From an uncultured Eubacterium sp. (GTDB lineage: Bacteria; Bacillota; Clostridia; Lachnospirales; Lachnospiraceae), in the NCBI GenBank assembly GCA_947573465.1, contig CANPET010000146.1:1-5121 (forward strand): a stretch of 5,121 nucleotides of DNA, written 5' to 3'. Under the pieces are notes generated by a model. The model was not told the DNA's origin. It was given only the letters and a program-made list of their open reading frames with translations, and ran no database searches. Both the position numbers and the translations under genes were made by a program. How positions within the stretch are numbered: position 1 is the first letter of the stretch; each line of letters opens with the position of its first letter. Positions 1-5,121 of this stretch are shown here, piece after piece.

Positions 1-4
1 GTAT

Positions 5-11
5 AGGAGAG
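5..11 (+). promoter_or_regulatory. Ribosome-binding site of the DUF4173-family gene
   Basis: The sequence AGGAGAG lies six bases upstream of the ATG at 18. This is a strong Shine-Dalgarno match at normal spacing and supports that start. Only 17 bases precede the gene, so its promoter cannot be seen. Confidence 0.8.
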
Positions 12-17
12 AATCAG

Positions 18-1556
18 ATGGAAAATAAGGAAATTAAATTAATAGGTGGAGCTTCTTTTATATATGCGTTGATGTTTGTATTTTGTCTATATCAATGTAC
101 TTCAGGATTTACAAATATTTTATGGATGATATCCACAGTCATATTTATGTTATACATAGCCGTGAAATTAGAAAAAAAGTGGACTAGAATGAATACATTT
201 ATTTCAATGGTTCTTGTCCTTTTGGGAATGTCCAATATGTCTACGGGTGATGGAGAAATCATATTTTTTAATTATGTGGTGATTATAGTTTTGGTGTGCG
301 TGAATATTTTATTCCTGCATAGCAAAGAAAAAATGGAAACAGTATTAAAATCTTTGGGAAGATTGTTAAATGCAGCAGTGAGAATTATGGGGAATATGGG
401 AAAGCCTTTTTCTCATTCGGTTCGTTATATTAAATTGGCAAAGATAAAAGAGAATGAAAAAGCACGTTATATATTGATTGGGATCGTCAGTGCCGTTCCA
501 ATTGCAGCATTTGTTGTAGTGTTACTGACTAGTGCAGATGGTGTGTTCAGAGAAGGGCTGAGAAGGATATTTAACTTTGGAAACAGTGTTGTTACAATTA
601 TTGAAGGTTTGTTGATTTTCATAATTGGTTATATGATTTCATATGCAGCAGCCTTGTTTTTAAAGCAGGATGTAGAAATTGCAGGAGATGACGGAAAGAA
701 AATAACAGCGCTTCCTGTTGCGATTGTGACAGCCGTTGTAACAGGCGTATATGTAATCTTTTCAATTGTGCAGATACTATATTTGTTTATAGGAAAGGGA
801 ACATTGCCGTTAGGGTATACTTATGCAGAGTATGCAAGGGAAGGATTTTTTCAGTTGCTTTTTCTTAGCGCCATCAATATTGTTGTAGTTTTAATTTGTA
901 TGGAACTGGTAGAAAAGAGTAAAATTCTTAAAATCCTTCTTTATCCATTTTGCGTTTGTACTATAATTATGGCGTTTTCCAGTGCATATCGAATGAAAAT
1001 GTATATAAGTGAATATGGGCTTACAGCCATGAGAATATATGTCCTATGGGCTTTGGGGCTTATGATAGCAATTGTTGCCGGAATGATTCTAAAACTTATG
1101 TTTAAAAAGATGAACTTATTTTATTATTGTGTTGTGATATGCTGTATGTGTTTTTTGATTTTGTCATATAGCCATAAAGACTATTTTATAGCAAAATATA
1201 ATTTTAGCAGATATGATAAAATGTGTGAGATAGAAGAGAAGTCAGAAAGGCAAAATGAAGAAAATGATATAAGTGAAGACTTGTATGAAGAGCAGGATGA
1301 GAACAGCGATAAATTATATGAATATGTTGATATGGAATATTTAATGGAATTATCTACGGATGCTGCTCCGGCTATGGTTGAGTATAAGAAAGAAATAGAA
1401 AAGTACATGAGAGTAAAAGAATGGAATTGGACAGATTTTGACTGGTGTTATATAGAATGGGGAGTTGAGGGAGAAATTCATAATCATTTGGGAATTCGGA
1501 ATTTTAATATTTCCAGATGGTATTCCAGAAAATGTCTAGATGAATTACAAAAATAA
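18..1556 (+). CDS. DUF4153/DUF4173-family polytopic membrane protein
   Basis: This is a 512-residue integral membrane protein of unknown function. Hydrophobic segments lie at about residues 10-26, 33-50, 60-72, 82-100, 151-170, 193-215, 233-258, 278-296, 303-321, 340-361 and 367-383. Family hallmarks are SADGVF (172-177), YAREGFFQLLFLSAIN (272-287) and SAYRMKMYISEYGLTAMR (322-339), where the last two occur in the membrane core of DUF4173 proteins. After the last helix come the family-like IAKYNFSRY (391-399), then an acidic linker (about 403-440), then MELSTDAAPAM (443-453) and a Trp/Tyr-rich end (470-502). That order matches the family's C-terminal domain. Residues 371-378 hold four cysteines inside a membrane segment. 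The start is supported by AGGAGAG at 5-11. It ends 68 bp before trkA, in which a separate promoter lies, so it is probably not a required part of the potassium operon. The family assignment rests on motif recall; no substrate or activity can be inferred. Confidence 0.85.
   Translation: MENKEIKLIGGASFIYALMFVFCLYQCTSGFTNILWMISTVIFMLYIAVKLEKKWTRMNTFISMVLVLLGMSNMSTGDGEIIFFNYVVIIVLVCVNILFLHSKEKMETVLKSLGRLLNAAVRIMGNMGKPFSHSVRYIKLAKIKENEKARYILIGIVSAVPIAAFVVVLLTSADGVFREGLRRIFNFGNSVVTIIEGLLIFIIGYMISYAAALFLKQDVEIAGDDGKKITALPVAIVTAVVTGVYVIFSIVQILYLFIGKGTLPLGYTYAEYAREGFFQLLFLSAINIVVVLICMELVEKSKILKILLYPFCVCTIIMAFSSAYRMKMYISEYGLTAMRIYVLWALGLMIAIVAGMILKLMFKKMNLFYYCVVICCMCFLILSYSHKDYFIAKYNFSRYDKMCEIEEKSERQNEENDISEDLYEEQDENSDKLYEYVDMEYLMELSTDAAPAMVEYKKEIEKYMRVKEWNWTDFDWCYIEWGVEGEIHNHLGIRNFNISRWYSRKCLDELQK
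1272..1337 (+). repeat. Degenerate 33-bp tandem repeat (two 11-residue acidic units)
   Basis: Within the acidic linker of the DUF4173-family protein, residues 419-429 (SEDLYEEQDEN) and 430-440 (SDKLYEYVDME) align without gaps. They share Ser at position 1, an acidic residue at 2, Leu-Tyr-Glu at 4-6 and Asp at 9. At the DNA level the two 33-bp units have diverged, so any duplication is old. Chance similarity in a low-complexity acidic stretch is the alternative. Confidence 0.4.
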
Positions 1557-1560
1557 GTGA

Positions 1561-1588
1561 TTGTCAATGAAAATAATAGTGTTATAAT
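1561..1588 (+). promoter_or_regulatory. Sigma-A-type promoter of the trkA-trkH-ktrB operon
   Basis: The -35 element TTGTCA (1561-1566) and a perfect -10 TATAAT (1583-1588) are separated by 16 bp. The -10 is preceded by TGT (1580-1582), which gives an extended -10. Transcription would start near 1595, leaving a leader of about 30 nt before the trkA start codon. That is too short for a riboswitch. The -35 lies within a small palindrome, ATTGTCAAT (1560-1568), which could be chance. No terminator hairpin is visible between the upstream gene's stop and this promoter, so read-through from that gene is also possible. Confidence 0.75.
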
Positions 1589-1613
1589 GAAAAGGTCTTT
1601 GATAGCATTATTT

Positions 1614-1618
1614 GGAGG
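1614..1618 (+). promoter_or_regulatory. Ribosome-binding site of trkA
   Basis: GGAGG lies six bases before the ATG at 1625. It is the strongest Shine-Dalgarno sequence of the three potassium genes and fixes the start. Confidence 0.85.
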
Positions 1619-1624
1619 TAAGTT

Positions 1625-2983
1625 ATGAAGATTATAATTGCCGGAGATGGAAAGGTTGGAGGAACTCTTGCCAGAAAATTATCAGCAGAAGGATATGATA
1701 TTACATTAATAGATTCAAACCCAAAGGTTTTGGATGCCAGTCTGGAAAGATATGATGTTATGGCTGTTTATGGAAACTGTACTTTGATGTCAGTATTATC
1801 TGAGGCAGATGTAGAAAGGGCAGATATATTAATTGCGGCAGCCAGTGCAGATGAGACAAACTTATTATGTTGCCTGACTGCACATAAAATGAATCCAAAC
1901 TTACATACGATAGCAAGAATACGAAATCCGGAATATAGTGAACAAATATATAAAATGCGTGATACATTCGGATTATCATTGACAGTTAATCCGGAGAAGC
2001 AGACGGCGGTAGAGATTGAACGCCTATTAAAATATCCTGTATTTTTGCAGAGAGATACTTTTGCGAAGGGCAGAGTAGAATTAGTAGAATTAAGAATTGA
2101 TGAAGATAGTATTTTGAAAGATGTTTCTTTAAATGACTTATACAGTATTGTAAAATGTCAGGTTTTGGTCTGTGCAGTTCGAAGAAATGGACAGGTAGAG
2201 ACACCGGATGGAAATTTTGTATTAAAAGAAGGGGACAGAATCTATGTAACTGCCCCATCAGATAATCTTACAATTATGTTGAAGAACATGGGCTTAATTA
2301 CTCATAAAGTAAAAAGGGTTATACTGTGTGGTGGTGGAAAAGTAAGTTACTATCTTGCAAAGATTTTGAGAAAGTCTGGAGTTGCTGTGGAAATTATAGA
2401 AGAAAATGAAGCAAGAGCCAGACAATTGGCAGAATTATTACCAAGTGTTCAGATTATAAATGGTGATGCCAGCAGAAGAACACTTTTGGAGAGTCAGGGG
2501 ATTGAAGACTGTGATGCTTTAATTACTTTGACCGGCATGGATGAGTTAAATATCATTATTTCTATGTATGCAAAAACATGTGGTGTTCCACAAGTAATTA
2601 CAAAAGTAGGTCATACTGACCGAAGCAGTATACAGGACAGTCTGCATTTGGGTAGTATTGTATGTCCAAAAGATTTATGCTGTGATACGATTGTAGGATA
2701 TGTCAGGGCTTTGGAGGCACAAACAGGTGCGGCAATATCTGTACATAATATTGCAGATGGACAAGTAGAAGCAGTAGAATTCAGGGTAGATGGAAAAACA
2801 AAGTATTGTGGTAAACCGTTGAAAGAGATTTCAATAAAAAATAATATGTTGATTGCTTGTATTACTCATAAAGGAAAAACAGAGATTCCAAATGGTGGCT
2901 CTTATTTCGAGGATGGAGATACAGTTATTGTTGTTTCAAAAGGAGACGTAGCATTACATCAGTTAAATGATATATTTCAATAG
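1625..2983 (+). CDS. trkA: Trk potassium uptake system regulatory subunit TrkA (two RCK units)
   Basis: This is a cytoplasmic, peripheral-membrane subunit that binds nucleotides (NAD(H)/ATP in known TrkA proteins) and gates the TrkH potassium channel. The 452 residues match the usual TrkA length of about 450-460. The order is RCK_N 1 (1-about 130), RCK_C 1 (about 140-222), RCK_N 2 (about 230-350) and RCK_C 2 (about 368-452). The first Rossmann fold has GDGKVG (7-12), with D30 at the end of the second strand, as expected for an NAD-type site, then YGNCT (49-53). The second has CGGGKVS (235-241), E259/E260 and NGDAS (279-283). Its third glycine position is serine, a deviation from the E. coli pattern that may alter that site. 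The protein starts directly with the first beta strand, MKIIIAG, so the ATG at 1625 is the natural start. It has its own promoter and is followed 44 bp later by its likely membrane partner. Two RCK units in one chain distinguish TrkA from single-RCK KtrA. Confidence 0.95.
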   Translation: MKIIIAGDGKVGGTLARKLSAEGYDITLIDSNPKVLDASLERYDVMAVYGNCTLMSVLSEADVERADILIAAASADETNLLCCLTAHKMNPNLHTIARIRNPEYSEQIYKMRDTFGLSLTVNPEKQTAVEIERLLKYPVFLQRDTFAKGRVELVELRIDEDSILKDVSLNDLYSIVKCQVLVCAVRRNGQVETPDGNFVLKEGDRIYVTAPSDNLTIMLKNMGLITHKVKRVILCGGGKVSYYLAKILRKSGVAVEIIEENEARARQLAELLPSVQIINGDASRRTLLESQGIEDCDALITLTGMDELNIIISMYAKTCGVPQVITKVGHTDRSSIQDSLHLGSIVCPKDLCCDTIVGYVRALEAQTGAAISVHNIADGQVEAVEFRVDGKTKYCGKPLKEISIKNNMLIACITHKGKTEIPNGGSYFEDGDTVIVVSKGDVALHQLNDIFQ

Positions 2984-3005
2984 TTGAAACCAATAAAGAA
3001 TAGTT

Positions 3006-3016
3006 AAGAGGCAAAA
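3006..3016 (+). repeat. 11-bp intercistronic repeat, copy 1 (AAGAGGCAAAA)
   Basis: The same 11 bases recur at 4449-4459, directly before the next start codon. Here the element sits 11 bp upstream of the ATG, too far for its GAGG to be the main ribosome-binding site. The 44-bp gap between trkA and the TrkH gene holds this element and the AAAAGG site, and no terminator. Confidence 0.4.
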
Positions 3017-3018
3017 GG
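3013..3018 (+). promoter_or_regulatory. Probable ribosome-binding site of the TrkH-type gene
   Basis: AAAAGG lies nine bases before the ATG at 3028. It is a modest match. An in-frame TAG at 3001-3003, with no in-frame start codon between it and 3028, rules out a longer N-terminus, which matters because this protein seems to lack N-terminal residues. Confidence 0.6.
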
Positions 3019-3027
3019 TTAAAGACA

Positions 3028-4443
3028 ATGAATTACAAAGTAATTGGGAAATTTATTTCCAGAATAAGTATATACGATAATGAAAAACCAGCGGCTATAG
3101 GTTTTTTAGGGGCAATATTTCTTATTATGGTTTTGTCCTTTATCTTATATTTAGTCTGTAAAAAGGCGAAACAGCGTTTTTTTGCAAAAGAAGGTCTGGT
3201 ATGTGTTGGATTAAGCTGGATTGTTCTCAGTTTATTGGGATGTCTTCCGTTTTATATTTCTGGCGAGATACCTGTATTTATTGATGCACTGTTTGAGACA
3301 GTTTCGGGATTTACGACAACAGGTGCCTCCATATTGACAGATGTCGAGGCAATGTCCAGAGGACTTCTTTATTGGAGAAGTTTTAGCCACTGGCTGGGGG
3401 GAATGGGCGTTTTGGTGTTCCTTTTGGCAATTGTGCCGGCTGATGGCAGAAGCAACCGGTTTACGATGCATTTATTGAGAGCAGAAAGCCCGGGACCAAA
3501 CGTAGGAAAGCTTACACCAAGAATGCGTGATACTGCAAAGATATTATATATATTATATGTTGGACTTACAGTGCTGAATATTATATTTTTATTGATAGGA
3601 AAGATGCCGGTGTTTGAGGCATTTTGTACTGCATTTGGTACAGCAGGAACTGGCGGATTTGGCGTGAAAAATAATAGTATGGCTGGATATAGTCCGTATC
3701 TTCAGGGAGTCTGTACAGTGTTTATGCTGTTATTTGGTGTTAATTTCAGTTGCTATTATCTGCTGTTTTTAAAACGTTTTAAGGCTGTGTTTAAAGATGG
3801 AGAACTGAGAGTATATTTTGGTATTGTGATTGCCAGTATAACAATGATTACAGCAAATATATTCAGTCTTTTTGGAAATGTGAAAGAAGCATTTCATCAT
3901 GCAGCTTTTACAGTTGCAAGTATTATGACAACTACGGGATTTGCTACAGAAGATTTTGATTTGTGGCCAGGTTTTTCAAAAGCAATCTTATTAATATTGA
4001 TGATGATTGGTGCCTGCGCAGGCAGCACAGGCGGTGGATTGAAATGTGGACGATTACTTATATTAATACGTAGTGTACGAAGAAATATCAGACAGACACT
4101 CAATCCAAGAAAGGTAGAAGTAATTCGGACTAGCGGTAATGTTGTAAATGAGCGGATTGTTTCAGGAGTAAATGGTTATTTTGCTGCATATATTTTGATT
4201 GTGTTTGTTAGTTTCTTATTAGTTTCATTAGATGGAGAGAGTATTGTTACAAATTTGTCCGGAGTTGTAGCATGTTTTAACAATATTGGACCAGGATTTG
4301 AATTAGTGGGACCAACATCCAGTTATGCATTGTTCGGCGGATTTTCAAAATTCATATTGATAATAGACATGTTGGCAGGACGGTTAGAGATATTTCCAAT
4401 TTTAATTCTTTTGTCCAGAAATACATGGACAAGTAAAAGATAG
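3028..4443 (+). CDS. trkH: TrkH-family potassium translocating subunit, first helix apparently deleted
   Basis: This inner-membrane K+ pore subunit works as a dimer gated by TrkA. All four pore loops are visible: SGFTTTGAS (93-101), GTAGTGGFG (204-212), MTTTGFAT (300-307) and FNNIGPGF (417-424). They place filter glycines at 99, 209, 304 and 421. Other landmarks are HWLGGMGVLV (121-130), RAESPGP (151-157), the gate-loop region CAGSTGGGLK (330-339) and GRLE (451-454) with the conserved arginine. The 471 residues compare with 483 in E. coli TrkH. The shortfall is N-terminal: conserved-looking MNYKVIGKFISRI is followed at once by SIYDNEK. In relatives about 15-17 hydrophobic residues, the first helix of the D0 domain, lie between these points. 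Residues 22-43 form what is normally the second helix, and FFAKEG (51-56) leads into the first pore domain. It starts 44 bp after trkA and ends 16 bp before a KtrB-type gene. Family assignment is secure; whether the protein is functional is open. Confidence 0.93.
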   Translation: MNYKVIGKFISRISIYDNEKPAAIGFLGAIFLIMVLSFILYLVCKKAKQRFFAKEGLVCVGLSWIVLSLLGCLPFYISGEIPVFIDALFETVSGFTTTGASILTDVEAMSRGLLYWRSFSHWLGGMGVLVFLLAIVPADGRSNRFTMHLLRAESPGPNVGKLTPRMRDTAKILYILYVGLTVLNIIFLLIGKMPVFEAFCTAFGTAGTGGFGVKNNSMAGYSPYLQGVCTVFMLLFGVNFSCYYLLFLKRFKAVFKDGELRVYFGIVIASITMITANIFSLFGNVKEAFHHAAFTVASIMTTTGFATEDFDLWPGFSKAILLILMMIGACAGSTGGGLKCGRLLILIRSVRRNIRQTLNPRKVEVIRTSGNVVNERIVSGVNGYFAAYILIVFVSFLLVSLDGESIVTNLSGVVACFNNIGPGFELVGPTSSYALFGGFSKFILIIDMLAGRLEIFPILILLSRNTWTSKR

Positions 4444-4447
4444 TGAT

Positions 4448-4454
4448 AAAGAGG
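4448..4454 (+). promoter_or_regulatory. Ribosome-binding site of the KtrB-type gene
   Basis: AAAGAGG ends five bases before the ATG at 4460. This is slightly close but workable spacing. It lies entirely in the 16-bp gap after the TrkH stop, which favours a shared transcript and possibly translational coupling. Confidence 0.7.
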
Positions 4455-4459
4455 CAAAA
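4449..4459 (+). repeat. 11-bp intercistronic repeat, copy 2 (AAGAGGCAAAA)
   Basis: This is identical to 3006-3016. Here it is itself the translation initiation region, abutting the ATG at 4460. The match may reflect shared origin of the two translation starts or simply a common purine-rich ribosome-binding context. Confidence 0.4.
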
Positions 4460-5121
4460 ATGAAAAATAAAAAGCATAAACATATATCTACATCACAATT
4501 TATATTTTTGGGCTTCCTATTTACAATTATTTTGGGAGGCCTAATTTTAATGCTTCCTTTTGCGAGTTCTAAAGGAGAACATACTTCATTGATAGATGCT
4601 TTATTTACAGCAACATCAGCAACTTGTGTTACAGGTCTGGTGGTTCAGGATACAGCAACATATTGGTCCGGGTTTGGTCAGGCTGTGATTTTGTTTTTAA
4701 TACAGATTGGTGGAATGGGAGTTATTACGATTGCGATTTTGTTAACTATGCTGTCTGGAAGAAAGATTAGTTTAAGGCAGAGGACGCTGATGCAGGAGGC
4801 GATTTCTGCACCGAAAATGGGCGGAATTGTAAAACTAACAGGCTTTATTTTTAAAGCCATTATTATCATTGAATTGTTGGGGGCATTATGTTTGTTTCCT
4901 GTGTTTTATAAAGAATTTGGTTTGCTTAAGGGAATCTGGTATGCGTTTTTTCACTCAATTTCAGCATTTTGTAATACAGGATTTGACCTTATGGGGATAA
5001 AAGAACCATTTTCTTCTATGACGACAATGTCTGGGTCTGTTGTAGTAAATATTGTACTTATGTTTTTAATCGTTGTAGGAGGACTGGGATTTATTACATG
5101 GGATGACATGAAAGAGCATAA
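4460..5121 (+). CDS. ktrB: KtrB-type (TrkH superfamily) potassium translocating subunit, 3' end cut by window
   Basis: This is an open frame of 220 codons plus two bases with no stop before the window edge, about half of a typical KtrB of roughly 440-460 residues. It begins MKNKKHKHIS, a short basic cytoplasmic tail as in KtrB proteins, and lacks the extra D0 helices of TrkH. Visible landmarks are a first helix (14-34), pore loop 1 ATSATCVTGL (51-60) with filter Gly59, IQIGGMGVIT (81-90), the basic loop SGRKISLRQR (99-108), a helix at 128-149, pore loop 2 HSISAFCNTGFD (165-176) with Gly174, and VVGGLGFITWDDM (205-217). Pore loops 3 and 4 would lie beyond the window. The known role of the family is Na+-dependent or ATP-gated K+ uptake with a single-RCK KtrA ring. 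No KtrA is visible, but the next gene downstream is the obvious place for one. It could instead share the TrkA encoded upstream. Subfamily naming is by motif recall. Confidence 0.9.
   Translation, partial: MKNKKHKHISTSQFIFLGFLFTIILGGLILMLPFASSKGEHTSLIDALFTATSATCVTGLVVQDTATYWSGFGQAVILFLIQIGGMGVITIAILLTMLSGRKISLRQRTLMQEAISAPKMGGIVKLTGFIFKAIIIIELLGALCLFPVFYKEFGLLKGIWYAFFHSISAFCNTGFDLMGIKEPFSSMTTMSGSVVVNIVLMFLIVVGGLGFITWDDMKEH

Noticed and set aside
1181..1408. Minus-strand open frame of 75 codons inside the DUF4173-family gene
   Set aside because: It lies antisense to a well-supported gene, is Ser/Tyr-rich as expected from reversing acidic AT-rich codons, and has no family resemblance.
1560..1568. 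ATTGTCAAT palindrome over the -35 as an operator
   Set aside because: Nine bases with a single centre are expected by chance in AT-rich DNA, and no second copy is seen nearby.
1589..1624. Possible riboswitch or attenuator in the trkA leader
   Set aside because: About 30 nt between the predicted transcript start and the start codon is too short, and I see no stable hairpin.
1758..2258. Two minus-strand open frames (1758-1979 and 1986-2258) inside trkA
   Set aside because: Both are antisense to strongly conserved RCK sequence and their translations show no recognisable domain. They are shadows of the real gene.
2330..2347. Serine in place of the third glycine of the second Rossmann motif in TrkA (CGGGKVS, residues 235-241)
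   Set aside because: The second nucleotide site of two-RCK TrkA proteins is often less conserved, and similar variants occur in clostridial homologues by recall. It is noted in the gene entry but is not remarkable alone.
4011..4024. Perfect 14-bp palindrome TGCCTGCGCAGGCA, GC-rich within AT-rich DNA
   Set aside because: It encodes part of the conserved ACAGS motif of TrkH, so protein constraint explains it. It has no loop or U-tract typical of a terminator, and it lies mid-gene.
3232..4103. Minus-strand open frames at 3232-3471 and 3897-4103 inside the TrkH-type gene
   Set aside because: They overlap pore-loop coding sequence on the other strand and show no recognisable protein features.
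4678..4869. Minus-strand open frame of 63 codons inside the KtrB-type gene
   Set aside because: It is fully antisense to conserved KtrB motifs such as IQIGGMGVIT and has no independent support.

Overview
The window is AT-rich, compactly coded DNA. All four supported genes lie on the + strand, with strong purine-rich ribosome-binding sites and frequent AGA and ATA codons. This look, together with the gene families present, suggests a low-GC Firmicute of the class Clostridia, probably a Lachnospiraceae-type anaerobe. That placement is inference from composition and protein style; no taxonomic marker is present.

Layout: (1) Positions 18-1556 encode a 512-residue polytopic membrane protein of the DUF4153/DUF4173 family, of unknown function, with a soluble, acidic C-terminal part. 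(2) A 68-bp gap carries a near-consensus sigma-A-type promoter with an extended -10, and then a GGAGG ribosome-binding site. (3) A potassium-uptake gene cluster follows: a TrkA-type regulatory subunit with two RCK units (1625-2983), a TrkH-type membrane subunit (3028-4443), and the 5' half of a second, KtrB-type membrane subunit (4460 to the window edge). The spacers are 44 and 16 bp with no terminator, so the three are probably one transcript.

How the genes work together: TrkA-type RCK proteins form a cytoplasmic nucleotide-binding ring that gates a TrkH/KtrB-type K+ translocating dimer. The second membrane subunit starts 16 bp after the first, so the operon seems to encode two different translocators. 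A KtrA-type single-RCK partner might lie just beyond the window.

The most notable oddity is in the TrkH-type protein. Its conserved start and its whole pore core are present, but about 15-17 residues that should form the first transmembrane helix appear to be missing in frame, near position 3066. I see no mobile element, RNA gene, CRISPR array or clearly novel system here. The region is mainly a recognisable ion-transport operon next to a membrane protein of unknown function.
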